A stretch of DNA of 64,000 nt. Origin: Sphingobacterium chungjuense. Lineage in GTDB: Bacteria; Bacteroidota; Bacteroidia; Sphingobacteriales; Sphingobacteriaceae. Position 1 is the stretch's first letter. The number at the start of each line of letters is the position of its first letter. Below are positions 1 through 8,840 of the stretch, piece after piece. Location: positions 744,001 to 808,000 of the forward strand of contig NZ_WLYS01000001.1 in the NCBI RefSeq assembly GCF_011316935.1, written 5' to 3'. The notes under the pieces are model-generated. The model was not told the DNA's origin, did not search any database, and worked only from the letters and a program-made list of their open reading frames with translations. Position numbers and translations under genes: made by a program.

Positions 1-1587
1 GATACGTTAGCAAATGCAGTAAAAGTAACGTTGGGACCAAAAGGTCGTAACGTCATTATCGAGAAAAAATTCGGTTCTCCAGCGATCACTAAAGATGGTG
101 TAACGGTAGCAAAAGAAATCGAATTGAAAGACGCCGTGGAAAACATGGGCGCACAAATGGTGAAAGAAGTTGCTTCTAAAACTGCTGATCAAGCAGGTGA
201 CGGAACGACTACGGCTACCGTATTGGCTCAAGCAATCGTAGCGCCAGGTATCAAGTCGGTAGCGGCTGGTGCAAATCCAATGGACTTGAAACGTGGTATC
301 GACAAAGCGGTATCTGCGGTAGTGACTAACTTGCAATCGCAATCTCAGGTTGTTGGCCAAGACAATAACAAAATCAAACAAGTAGCGTCTATCTCTGCTA
401 ACAACGATGAAGTGATCGGTTCTTTGATCGCACAAGCGATGGAAAAAGTAGGTAACGATGGCGTAATCACGGTAGAAGAAGCAAAAGGTACGGAAACTGA
501 AGTAAAAACAGTAGAAGGTATGCAGTTTGACCGTGGTTATTTGTCTCCATATTTCGTGACCAACTCCGAAAAAATGGAAGCAGATCTTGAGAACCCATAC
601 ATCTTGATCTACGACAAGAAAATCAGCAACATGAAAGAATTGTTGCCAATCTTGGAGAAACAAGTACAAACAGGCAAACCATTATTGATCATCGCAGAAG
701 ATTTAGATGGTGAAGCATTAGCGACACTAGTGGTAAATAAAATCCGTGGTTCACTGAAAGTGGCTGCTGTAAAAGCACCAGGATTCGGTGATCGTCGTAA
801 AGCGATGTTGGAAGATATTGCGATCTTGACTGGCGGTACCGTTATTTCTGAAGAAAGAGGTTACAAATTGGAAAATGCTGAACTAGATATGCTAGGTCAA
901 GCAGAGAAAGTGGTCATCGACAAAGATAACACGACGGTAATCAACGGATCTGGAAACGGGGAAGAGATCAAAGCACGCGTTGGACAAATTCGCTCACAAA
1001 TCGAAACGACTACTTCTGACTACGATCGTGAGAAATTGCAAGAGCGTTTAGCGAAGCTTTCTGGTGGTGTAGCTGTTCTTTACGTAGGTGCTACTACCGA
1101 AGTAGAGATGAAAGAGAAGAAAGATCGCGTAGACGATGCATTGCACGCTACTCGTGCAGCTGTGGAAGAAGGTATCGTTGCTGGTGGTGGTGTTGCTTTT
1201 ATTCGTGCAACAGAAGCCTTGAAAGACTTGAAAGGTGATAACGAAGATGAGAACATCGGTATCGACATCATCCGTCGTGCAATCGAGGAGCCTCTTCGTC
1301 AGATCTGTTTCAACGCAGGTATCGAAGGTGCGGTAATCGTACAAAAAGTGAAAGAAGGTTCTGGTGACTTCGGTTACAATGCACGCACAGATGTATTCGA
1401 AAACTTAATCGCAGCTGGTGTTATCGACCCAACTAAAGTATCTCGCGTAGCCTTAGAAAATGCTGCTTCTGTAGCTTCAATGTTGTTGACTACCGAGTGT
1501 GTGTTGGCAGATGAGCCAGAAGAAGCTGGTGCAGCTGGCGGCGGTGCTCCTGCTGGTATGCCAGGCGGCATGGGCGGCATGATGTAA
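1..1587 (+). CDS. groL: Chaperonin GroEL, 5' end cut by window edge
   Basis: ATP-driven 60-kDa chaperonin that folds proteins inside a double-ring cage with GroES in the cytoplasm. The reading frame is open from base 1 and starts mid-protein ([15 protein letters not shown]); by comparison with the family about 19 N-terminal residues lie outside the window. The ATP-binding stretch [11 protein letters not shown], the GGGVAF region and the Gly/Met-rich tail ending GGMGGMM are all present, so the visible part is intact. A strong terminator follows directly. groES would be expected upstream, outside the window. An open antisense frame opposite the first 660 bases is a codon-bias shadow. Confidence 0.98.
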   Translation, partial: DTLANAVKVTLGPKGRNVIIEKKFGSPAITKDGVTVAKEIELKDAVENMGAQMVKEVASKTADQAGDGTTTATVLAQAIVAPGIKSVAAGANPMDLKRGIDKAVSAVVTNLQSQSQVVGQDNNKIKQVASISANNDEVIGSLIAQAMEKVGNDGVITVEEAKGTETEVKTVEGMQFDRGYLSPYFVTNSEKMEADLENPYILIYDKKISNMKELLPILEKQVQTGKPLLIIAEDLDGEALATLVVNKIRGSLKVAAVKAPGFGDRRKAMLEDIAILTGGTVISEERGYKLENAELDMLGQAEKVVIDKDNTTVINGSGNGEEIKARVGQIRSQIETTTSDYDREKLQERLAKLSGGVAVLYVGATTEVEMKEKKDRVDDALHATRAAVEEGIVAGGGVAFIRATEALKDLKGDNEDENIGIDIIRRAIEEPLRQICFNAGIEGAVIVQKVKEGSGDFGYNARTDVFENLIAAGVIDPTKVSRVALENAASVASMLLTTECVLADEPEEAGAAGGGAPAGMPGGMGGMM

Positions 1588-1616
1588 GCCAACAATTAGT
1601 TTAATTATATATAGTG

Positions 1617-1655
1617 CAAAAGCCGGATATCCTGAGGGATGTCCGGCTTTTTTGG
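1617..1655 (+). terminator. Rho-independent terminator of groEL
   Basis: An inverted repeat (AGCCGGATATCC / GGATGTCCGGCT, short loop TGAG) is followed by a T run, 30 bases after the groEL stop codon. Confidence 0.9.
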
Positions 1656-1754
1656 CTTTTATAGAATGCATCCAATCGAAAACATGGATATCTTTTATCA
1701 CAATAAGCCATTTAAACGTTATGATGTTATCCGAATAAAACGCTGTACAATTAA

Positions 1755-2036
1755 ATGAGCATAAAGTAATTTGACGCGCATTTCCATGTCATCAACCACC
1801 AATTTCCATTAATAGAAAACCATGGTTATTTGCCTCCCGAATTTGTTGCAACAGATTACATTCAGGAAATCAGCACCTATGAGCTTGTGGGTGGAGCGGT
1901 TGTCTTTGGATCATTTCAGGCTTTCGATCAGGATTATCTTATCGACGCCTTGAGCATGCTTGGAGATGTTTTTGTTGGCGTCGCGAATATTCCGAACACG
2001 ATGTCAGCGCGAGAACTGACTCAGAGCGATAAATAA
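1755..2036 (+). pseudogene. Amidohydrolase pseudogene, copy A (nonsense codon plus large internal deletion)
   Basis: Remnant of a TIM-barrel metal-dependent hydrolase of the amidohydrolase 2 type (COG3618-like). Read against copy B (3753-4504) it gives M-S-I-K-stop-F-D-A-H-F-H: codon 5 is TAA (1767-1769) where copy B has TTA (Leu). The frame then matches copy B through the GVANIPNT segment and the residues S-A-R-E-L, after which it jumps to sequence that in copy B lies downstream of the gene. The jump is at an AACTG shared by both ends, and about 530 bases holding the C-terminal half, including the catalytic GTDLP region, are missing. It is not functional. Confidence 0.85.
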
Positions 2037-2415
2037 AAAGCAAATCTACGTATTGCTTATAAAATCATTTCAACAAGAAAATAAGACCACTATTTGTAGA
2101 TTCGGTACTACAGATCCCTATTTTTTCATTTTAAAAATACTTAAAGGCATTAAAATTGCTTTAAAAACAACATTAATTAACCCACACATTACTTGCTGTT
2201 CCTAAACATTATTTGCACGTAAAAAGTAAATTTCTAAATACATCCATTAATACTCTTATCGAGGTAGATCATAGCTCTCTTGGCAAAAAGCGATGACAAA
2301 ATATAAGAGCTGCCACAGACAGATACTGCTCTTTTGGAGAACAGCATTTACACAATTAGTAACGATAGATTCCACAATAAGACATTTCAATAATTAACAG
2401 AAAGTTAAACTTAAA
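2037..2415 (+). other. Long intergenic leader of lipoprotein copy A, conserved in copy B
   Basis: No convincing gene is seen in these 379 bases. The stretch is recognisably the same as the region before the second lipoprotein (about 4540-4947): shared blocks include AGCAAATCTAC, CTATTTGTAGATT, CATAGCTCTCTTGG and the last 45 bases before the start codon. An AAGAGC/GCTCTT inverted repeat is present in this copy near 2305-2335 but is poorly kept in the other. It may hold a promoter and a long untranslated leader. I found no clear TAnnTTTG box. Confidence 0.5.
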
Positions 2416-3531
2416 ATGCACATTATGAAAACGAAGTATTTATTGATCATCGCCATGTCTTTGATCACAGTAGCTTGTAGTAGGGATAATGACCACGAGC
2501 AGACCATCTCAAATGAAGAAGCAGAAATCCAACGGCTTTACCGAGCCGCTGTTGATGCCGGAGAGACAGAAATTACCATCTGGGGGGGCGGAGATACTCC
2601 GACTCAATTAAATTGGATTATTAACGAGTGGGAAGCAACCTTTCCAGAAATTAAGATCAATATTCGAGTTGATCTTTCTAAATTTTTGGACGTAGAGATT
2701 GATCAAGAGTTAGCCAATAATACCCTTACTCCGGATATTGTCCACATTCAGACGGTTCAGAACTTCCACCGGTGGAAAGCGGAGGGGCATCTCGAAAACT
2801 ACAAACCATGGGCTTGGGATTTGATCCCATCAGCACTCAAAGATCCAGATGGTGCATTCACGCCAGTTTATTACATCACCTTTGCTATGCTGGCTAATAG
2901 AAATAACGTCTCGGCTCTCCCAGAAACATACGCCGACTTATTGACACCAGAATATAGAAACAACCTCATACTCACTTATCCTCATGACGATGATGCAGTG
3001 ATTTTCTTATGGAAAAAGATTATCGATCAGTATGGTTGGGAGTATGTTGACCGTATTTTAGAACAAAATCCCCGCTGGGTGAGAGGAACTGCTGGCCCAC
3101 ATAATCAAGTGAGATTTGGAAACGAACTGGCATCATTCGGAACGGCAGGTGTCTTTGACACCACAAGAGATAATGGTGCCCAAGTGATATTGCCACGAGT
3201 AGACCCTTTCGTTACTTGGGGTCAAACAGCAGGAATATTCAAGCTGACAAAAAATAAAAATGCAGCAAAGCTCTATTTAAACTGGTTACTTTCGCCAAGA
3301 ATCCAAAGAGATGTATGGATCGAGTGGTCCATAAGGACAGATTTGCCAATCAAAGGAGGATATGATTTTAGAACTTTCCAAAATACATCTCCAATTGAAT
3401 ACGTTCAATTTCTCTTGGATACGGAAGCCTATAATGAGATTTATAGACAGATGGAGGAAAGAATAGGACCTGTCCAAGGTGGCTCTCCACTTACTGATCC
3501 GCAGTATCTCGATTTATTGACTAACAACTAA
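2416..3531 (+). CDS. Extracellular solute-binding lipoprotein, copy A
   Basis: A family 1 periplasmic-binding-type protein like those of Fe3+, thiamine or polyamine ABC importers. The N-terminus is a lipoprotein signal with the lipobox cysteine at residue 21 (LITVAC-S), so it should be membrane-anchored. The mature part shows the ITIWGGGD start strand, the KINIRVD strand, and near residues 273-292 the GIFKLTKNKNAAKLYLNWL block typical of the family. ATG codons at 2416 and 2425 are both possible; the second gives a tidier signal peptide. No ABC permease or ATPase is nearby, so the ligand and partner are unknown. It is a paralogue of 4948-6060, about four fifths identical by eye. Confidence 0.85.
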   Translation: MHIMKTKYLLIIAMSLITVACSRDNDHEQTISNEEAEIQRLYRAAVDAGETEITIWGGGDTPTQLNWIINEWEATFPEIKINIRVDLSKFLDVEIDQELANNTLTPDIVHIQTVQNFHRWKAEGHLENYKPWAWDLIPSALKDPDGAFTPVYYITFAMLANRNNVSALPETYADLLTPEYRNNLILTYPHDDDAVIFLWKKIIDQYGWEYVDRILEQNPRWVRGTAGPHNQVRFGNELASFGTAGVFDTTRDNGAQVILPRVDPFVTWGQTAGIFKLTKNKNAAKLYLNWLLSPRIQRDVWIEWSIRTDLPIKGGYDFRTFQNTSPIEYVQFLLDTEAYNEIYRQMEERIGPVQGGSPLTDPQYLDLLTNN

Positions 3532-3550
3532 AAGTGTGGTTACAAAGAAG

Positions 3551-3580
3551 AAAAAGGGAAGCCTAATTGCTTCCCTTTTT
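3551..3580 (+). terminator. Terminator after lipoprotein copy A
   Basis: AAAAGGGAAGC and GCTTCCCTTTTT flank a 6-base loop, 20 bases after the stop codon. The same hairpin follows copy B, so it belongs to the duplicated unit. Confidence 0.9.
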
Positions 3581-3752
3581 AGTACGTCTTACAATTTTAC
3601 GGTGTAAAAAAACATATCTGTAATTTACAGGACATTCAACAACTATAGGTTTCGAATTTCAATTTTTCAAAAATCATTTCATCCATCTGATATCACAAGA
3701 AGTAGTTTTACGTGTTATACCATAATTCGATGCAGAATCACGTATACGATGT

Positions 3753-4504
3753 ATGATCATGAAATTATTTGATGCCCATTTTCACATTATTAATCCGCAA
3801 TTTCCACTGGTAGAAAACAATGGTTATCTTCCACCTGAATTTGTCACTACAGATTATCTCGAGGCGACAAAGGCTTATCTACTAGCCGGCGGAGCAGTGG
3901 TATCTGGTTCATTTCAAGCTTTCGATCAGGATTATCTCATTGATGCATTGAAAATCTTAGGAGATGGTTTTGTAGGCGTGGCTAATATCCCACATACTAT
4001 ATCTGACAAGAACTGGCTTTATTAAATAAAGCAAATGTTGTAGCCGTGCGTTTCAATGTAAAACGAGGTGGCTCAGAAAAAATAGAGCATATTGAGCAGC
4101 TTTCTAATAAGCTGTATGAGGAATACGGCTGGCACACGGAGCTGTATATTGACAGCAAGGATTTGAAAGAGCTAAAGCCGGTACTGCAAAGTATTCCAAA
4201 ATTCTCCATTGACCACCTCGGACTTTCCAAAGAGGGATTGGACGATCTATATTATTGGGTAGATAAAGGTGCAAAGATAAAAGCGACGGGCTTCGGACGA
4301 ATTAATTTCGATCCGATACCGACAATGAAGAAGATACACCAAATCAATCCACACGCCCTGCTATTTGGCACAGACCTGCCTTCCACGCGTGCTTCTGTAC
4401 CATTCTCTGAAAAAGACGCACAATTGGTCGCTGAAAACTTTTCGGCCGATGATCTTGAGCTTATCATGTTCAAAAATGCGCAGGCTTGGTACCTTCGAAG
4501 ATAA
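3753..4504 (+). pseudogene. Amidohydrolase, copy B, broken by a one-base frameshift
   Basis: Full-length relative of copy A. It carries the N-terminal metal-binding HFH (residues 9-11), an SIDHLGL strand, a LFGTDLPSTRA loop whose Asp is the usual catalytic metal ligand, and a C-terminal NAQAWY. The first frame stops at 4025 (DKNWLY-stop); the rest continues in another frame to 4504. Adding one G before 4011 restores D-K-E-L-A-L-L-N-K-A-N-V-V-A-V-R-F without a break. Copy A still has that G (CGAGAACTG against AAG-AACTG), which supports a real base loss or a base-calling error here rather than two genes. With the base restored it would be a hydrolase of about 250 residues. Confidence 0.85.
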
Positions 4505-4947
4505 TAAATAGCCCCACGCGCATCCCAAATCTCGCACTAACAAACTGACTCAAAGCGAGAAAGGAAAACAGCAAATCTACCTATTACTTATAAAGTCATT
4601 TCAATATGAAAATATGGCTGCTATTTGTAGATTGGTTACTACAGATCCAATTATTTGAATTGCAAAAATACCCAAAGCCAGTGAAGTTGCTTTAAAAAAA
4701 TATTTATTAACCAAAAAAACAAATAAACCCTCCTAAGGCTTATTTATGCGTAAAAAATACATTCCCGAATACACACGGTAATACTATTAGCAGGTTGGAA
4801 TCATAGCTCTCTTGGGAAAACCCTATAAGAAGGCATAACAGCCGCTACGACCAGATTAGTGCTATTTAAAAAATAGCAACCGCGCAATTCGTTATGATAG
4901 ATTCTACAACAAGACATTTCATTAATTAACAGAAGGTTAAACGTAAA
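4505..4947 (+). other. Long intergenic leader of lipoprotein copy B
   Basis: A 443-base gap without a gene. From about 4540 it aligns with the region before copy A, showing that the duplication covered the whole unit and not only the genes. AACTG at 4543-4547 is the downstream partner of the deletion end point seen in copy A. Confidence 0.5.
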
Positions 4948-6060
4948 ATGAACATTATGAAAACGAAGCATTTATTGATCATAGCGATGTCTTTGATCGC
5001 ACTGGCCTGTAATAGGGATGATGACCACGAGCAGACAGCTGCGAATGAAGAAGCAGAAATCCAACGGTTGTACCGCGCAGCTATTGATGCTGGAGAAACT
5101 GAAGTTACACTATGGGGCGGAGGTAGCGCTCCCATGCAGCTAGATTGGATTAGAGATGCATGGGAAGAAGCGTTTCCAGAAATTAAAATAAATATTAGAG
5201 TGGACTTTTCAAAATTCCTAGACCAAGAGGTTAATCAAGAGCTGGCCAATAACAGTTTGACGCCCGATGTAGTTCAAATTCAAACGATCACTAACTTTCC
5301 TCGATGGAAAGCAGAAGGTCATCTAGAAAATTATAAACCGTGGGCATGGGATTTAATACCGTCAGACATCAAAGATACGGATGGCGCTTTCACACCAGTT
5401 TATTATACTTCTTTTGCCATAATAGCCAATCGGGCTAACGTTTCGGCTCTTCCTGAAACGTATGCCGACTTATTAGCACCGGAATATAGAGATAACATGA
5501 TGCTCACGTATCCTCACGACGATGATGCGATCATATTTTTGTGGAAAAAAATTATCGATCAGTATGGATGGGAGTTCGTCGATCGTATTTTAGAACAAAA
5601 TCCACAATGGGTAAGAGGACCTGCTCCTCAAGCGCAAGTGAGATTTGGAAATTACTTAGCATCATTCGGCACAACAGGTTTATTTGACACCAATATAGAT
5701 GCTGGCGTTCAATTTGTATTGCCACGGAGAGACCCTTTTGTAACGTGGGGGCAAACGGCAGCAATATTCAAGCAGACAAAAAACAAAAATGCTGCTAAGC
5801 TCTATCTGACTTGGATGCTTTCTCAAAGAATACAAAGGGATGTTTGGTTTCAGTGGTCTGTAAGAACAGATCTTCCCATCAAAGCGGGCTATGATTTCAG
5901 AACTTACCAAAATACATCCCCAATAGAATACATTCAGTTTTTATCGGACACAGAGGCTTACGATGAGATGTACAGACAGATGGAAGAAAGAATAGGACCT
6001 GTTCAAGGAGGATCTCCACTTACTGACCCACAATATCTTGATTTATTGACCGATAACTAA
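4948..6060 (+). CDS. Extracellular solute-binding lipoprotein, copy B
   Basis: Paralogue of 2416-3531 with the same layout: lipoprotein signal (LIALAC-N), family 1 solute-binding fold, an AIFKQTKNKNAAKLYLTWM block and an identical C-terminal GPVQGGSPLTDPQYLDLLT. It is one residue shorter, and differences are spread over the whole protein with the frame kept, so both copies appear to be under selection. In the family the protein captures a ligand outside the inner membrane and passes it to a permease; no permease is encoded nearby. The linkage to an amidohydrolase suggests a small organic ligand that the hydrolase once processed, which is inference. Confidence 0.85.
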   Translation: MNIMKTKHLLIIAMSLIALACNRDDDHEQTAANEEAEIQRLYRAAIDAGETEVTLWGGGSAPMQLDWIRDAWEEAFPEIKINIRVDFSKFLDQEVNQELANNSLTPDVVQIQTITNFPRWKAEGHLENYKPWAWDLIPSDIKDTDGAFTPVYYTSFAIIANRANVSALPETYADLLAPEYRDNMMLTYPHDDDAIIFLWKKIIDQYGWEFVDRILEQNPQWVRGPAPQAQVRFGNYLASFGTTGLFDTNIDAGVQFVLPRRDPFVTWGQTAAIFKQTKNKNAAKLYLTWMLSQRIQRDVWFQWSVRTDLPIKAGYDFRTYQNTSPIEYIQFLSDTEAYDEMYRQMEERIGPVQGGSPLTDPQYLDLLTDN

Positions 6061-6081
6061 AAGCCGTGCTATTAAAAAGAG

Positions 6082-6110
6082 AAAGGGAAGCGTCATTGCT
6101 TCCCTTTTTT
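6082..6110 (+). terminator. Terminator after lipoprotein copy B
   Basis: AAAGGGAAGC and GCTTCCCTTT with a 6-base loop and a T run, matching the terminator behind copy A. Confidence 0.9.
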
Positions 6111-6133
6111 GTATCGCCAGTGCACAGCGGTAT

Positions 6134-6182
6134 AATAAGCGTTTATCTGCCTACTGAATTTGTCATACTAGATTATCTCAAG
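6134..6182 (+). pseudogene. Third scrap of the amidohydrolase gene (duplication boundary)
   Basis: The translation VYLPTEFVILDYLK matches GYLPPEFVTTDYLE of copy B and is at the matching distance behind the terminator. Similarity fades by about 6235, where the opposite-strand lipoprotein gene ends. It marks a third start of the repeat unit and is not a gene. Confidence 0.7.
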
Positions 6183-6195
6183 ATGTCATCTTATT

Positions 6196-6732
6196 TTATT
6201 TATCAGGATAATCTGCTCTATAGATTAGTACAATCGGTGACGTTTGGATCACTTCCTTGCTGTGATTCAACAACGTAAGCTGAAATGTCACTTTTTCCCC
6301 TTCCGGAAAACTCATCATCCGATCAATATCTGCTTCCAGAATAATGTCTCGAAAATAACCCCTTATATCCCACTTGGTAGGCCTGGAAACGTCCTCATCC
6401 GTTTTCACGATAGCCGAAAGCGGGCTATACTGTGCTCTACCGTACAACCTTGCCGTTTTTTCGCACACGCCAAGTGGCATTGCATTATCCAGCTTATATT
6501 TAATTTCATGGGCGTCTGCGGTATACATCTCGCGCTTGCGATTGATCACCAACGTGTCGAAAAGTAATTTATATATGTCGCCATCATTTGCACATGGATG
6601 GTAGAAGGTAGGTTCTATCACGGGTGGTTCGGCGATGTACACAGGATTACTTTTATTACAGGACGCAATCAAAAAGAGGCACAAGCTATACGTAACGAGG
6701 ATTTGTTTTAAAGACAATGGATTGTATTTCAT
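6196..6732 (-). CDS. Unknown lipoprotein, 178 residues
   Basis: I do not recognise this family. The N-terminus is a lipoprotein signal with the lipobox at LIAS-C25. The mature protein has two cysteines in HPCANDGD and GVCEKTA that could pair, and a beta-rich C-terminal half (VTFQLTLLNHS, PIVLIYRAD). Its 3' end runs into the decayed amidohydrolase scrap, so the duplication stopped at or just inside this gene. It lies about 100 bases behind the barrel gene on the same strand. Confidence 0.7.
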   Translation of the reverse strand: MKYNPLSLKQILVTYSLCLFLIASCNKSNPVYIAEPPVIEPTFYHPCANDGDIYKLLFDTLVINRKREMYTADAHEIKYKLDNAMPLGVCEKTARLYGRAQYSPLSAIVKTDEDVSRPTKWDIRGYFRDIILEADIDRMMSFPEGEKVTFQLTLLNHSKEVIQTSPIVLIYRADYPDK

Positions 6733-6836
6733 ATTTATCTATTGTTAGAATTGAAAGATCGCCTCTAATATTTACGGTTTTAAATTAGTTAAAAACAATA
6801 TGATAAGAATCGAATCTCCTCCGTACAGCCGTGAAG

Positions 6837-7538
6837 TCACAGCTTATATCCGATGGAAATACCATAAACTTTATTTCTGACACTCCCTGTGGGACTGTTG
6901 CCTCCAATTCTAGGCGCGAGGTTGGCCGCTCCAAATTGACCATGAAGCTGCATAGTAATCCCACGCATGAGCTCATAACCCAAGATGAGATTTATACCAT
7001 AATCCCAAGGCTTTCCATAAAGGTAATTGCCAAATTCTCCATCGGCGACATCGCTTCTGAAAATGACATCACCACGGGGCTCGATCATAATATCACCGAT
7101 CAGCACGTGAGCTTGATCCGCTTTCCATTTACCCCCGGTTGCATATCCAACGTAAGGTCCAGCCCCGAAGATCAAATTACCAGACCCCAATGGAGGCGAG
7201 TAAAGCAGATTTACCGGAATCTCGATATAGGAAGCTGTAGCTCGGAATTCTAGATCCGATTCGGCCAACCATCCTCCATTCTGCTTAAAACCCTTGCCAG
7301 AGTAAAGTGCTGCCGGTTGGATCGAAATATCTGCCGCAATAGGAATCTCTACTGTCATCCCGACTTGAAATCGCGGTATCATTCCAGTTTCCTGCCTTTC
7401 CCCAACTTCATTGACTAAACGAAGGCCAGCAAAGTTCATCCCAGCTCTTACACCAATCTGTACTTGACTACTCGCGTTTTCTACACCAGTCAGTAAGAAG
7501 GCCAATAGCAGAGCAACACAAATTATCTTTGGACGCAT
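6837..7538 (-). CDS. PorT-like outer-membrane beta-barrel protein
   Basis: A 233-residue secreted protein with a cleavable signal (about residues 1-25, ending NASSQ) followed by alternating beta strands: VQIGVRAGMNFAGL, MIPRFQVGMTVEIP, SIQPAALYSGKGF, LIFGAGPYVGYATGG and a last strand ending GYKL. This is the pattern of the outer-membrane beta-barrel (OMP_b-brl_2/PorT) family of Bacteroidota; function is not defined for most members. Confidence 0.8.
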   Translation of the reverse strand: MRPKIICVALLLAFLLTGVENASSQVQIGVRAGMNFAGLRLVNEVGERQETGMIPRFQVGMTVEIPIAADISIQPAALYSGKGFKQNGGWLAESDLEFRATASYIEIPVNLLYSPPLGSGNLIFGAGPYVGYATGGKWKADQAHVLIGDIMIEPRGDVIFRSDVADGEFGNYLYGKPWDYGINLILGYELMRGITMQLHGQFGAANLAPRIGGNSPTGSVRNKVYGISIGYKL

Positions 7539-7811
7539 ATTCAGAATTTAGGACTTTTAGATTACTGAACAATACGTTTTTGGGACTGGAAGTGCTACAG
7601 GTATATACTATTTCTAATTACAGACAGCTCTTAATGCGGGAAAACTATTGAAGATACGCAATAAAATCACTTTTAAAATAAGATATAAAGAGATAAAAAA
7701 GCTATATATAATAGATATGGTTAAATAAAAATGCATGCATCAGTGTGATTAAACGCATATAATAAAGAAAAGATACCCTAATTAAACCTCTGTGAGGAAT
7801 AAGCCGTATAG

Positions 7812-7883
7812 TAGCCCCGAGCAGAATCGAACTGCTATCTAATGTTTAGGAAACACCTATTCTATCCGTTGAACTACAGGGCC
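7812..7883 (-). tRNA. tRNA-Arg (anticodon CCU)
   Basis: On the minus strand the cloverleaf folds fully: acceptor GGCCCTG / CGGGGCT plus discriminator A, D stem GTTC/GAAT, anticodon loop TTCCTAA (anticodon CCT), T arm AGCAG-TTCGATT-CTGCT. CCA is not encoded. It reads the rare AGG codon. Confidence 0.95.
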
Positions 7884-8049
7884 AATAGTATATACAAAGA
7901 TTTAAAAAAATAAGTCCACTATCAAGTCAAACGAGTATTTAGTTCCCCCTACCACAAACATAGGATTGATCAATATAACCAAGCTTATAATATAGATTAA
8001 GTTTATAAGTTATTGATAATTTCGATGTGACAATAGTTTGTATTATATG

Positions 8050-8057
8050 TACTTTTG
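8050..8057 (+). promoter_or_regulatory. Bacteroidota -7 box (TACTTTTG) of the peroxiredoxin operon
   Basis: Matches TAnnTTTG, 38 bases before the peroxiredoxin start codon. Between the tRNA and this site I see nothing else. Confidence 0.6.
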
Positions 8058-8095
8058 TGCATCGAAATTAATACGAAAAACAAAATATCTTAACT

Positions 8096-8728
8096 ATGAG
8101 CTTTACAGGCAAAAACTTCCCTAACATTACCGTAGACGCAATCGATTACATGGGAGATTATATCTCACTAAATATTTTTGAAAAAGCACAACAAGAGAAT
8201 AAAAAGATCCTTTTATTCTGGTATCCGAAAGATTTCACTTTTGTGTGTCCTACTGAATTGCACGCTTTTCAAGCGGAAGTTGCTGAATTAGAAAAACGCA
8301 ATACCATTGTGATTGGTGCATCTTGCGACTCTAATGAAGTACACTTTGCTTGGTTGAATACTGCAAAAGACAACGGCGGTATCGAAGGTGTGGAATACCC
8401 AATCATTGCAGATACTAACCGCAATTTATCTAGCGTATTAGGCATCTTGGAAATGAACGAAGTAGAGCACCCAGAATACGGCACTTTAGTAGAAGGTTCG
8501 GCTGTAACTTACCGCGCTACTTACTTGATCGACGAAACTGGAAAAGTATTCCACGAGTCGGTAAACGATATGCCATTGGGTCGTAACGTAAAAGAATACA
8601 TCCGCCTCATCGACGCATACACACACGTACAGAAACACGGTGAAGTATGTCCAGCGAACTGGGAAGAAGGAAAAGAAGCCATGAGCGCAACACGTGATGG
8701 CGTAGCTTCTTACTTAGCGAGCAACTAA
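8096..8728 (+). CDS. 2-Cys peroxiredoxin (AhpC/Tsa family)
   Basis: Reduces hydrogen peroxide and organic peroxides in the cytoplasm. The peroxidatic cysteine is C51 in DFTFVCPTELHAF, and a resolving cysteine sits near residue 186 in HGEVCPANW. Total length 210 residues is normal for the AhpC/Tsa group. It heads a set with a thioredoxin-like protein and a DUF6952-type protein, an arrangement that suggests the second gene recycles this enzyme. A hairpin follows the gene, so the downstream pair may be partly separate. Confidence 0.95.
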   Translation: MSFTGKNFPNITVDAIDYMGDYISLNIFEKAQQENKKILLFWYPKDFTFVCPTELHAFQAEVAELEKRNTIVIGASCDSNEVHFAWLNTAKDNGGIEGVEYPIIADTNRNLSSVLGILEMNEVEHPEYGTLVEGSAVTYRATYLIDETGKVFHESVNDMPLGRNVKEYIRLIDAYTHVQKHGEVCPANWEEGKEAMSATRDGVASYLASN

Positions 8729-8768
8729 TAACAAAGCCGTCAATTCGGTCTTTGAGTAAATTTTCGGG

Positions 8769-8817
8769 CTGACTAGAAAGCGTTTCTGCTACAGTGACAT
8801 TTTTAGTCAGCTTTTTT
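8769..8817 (+). terminator. Terminator after peroxiredoxin
   Basis: GCTGACTA and TAGTCAGC flank a long loop of about 27 bases and are followed by six T. Some read-through into the next gene, 24 bases on, is plausible. Confidence 0.6.
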
Positions 8818-8840
8818 GTACACCATTAAGCGCAAATAGC

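Noticed and set aside
7-669. Long open frame opposite groEL
   Set aside because: It mirrors the codon bias of groEL, has no known motif and an implausible aromatic-rich composition.
4005-4050. Programmed frameshift in amidohydrolase copy B
   Set aside because: No slippery heptamer or downstream pseudoknot is evident, and copy A keeps the missing base.
6066-6278. 70-codon plus-strand frame behind lipoprotein copy B
   Set aside because: It runs through a terminator and the decayed hydrolase scrap and into the 3' end of an opposite-strand gene; it is remnant sequence.
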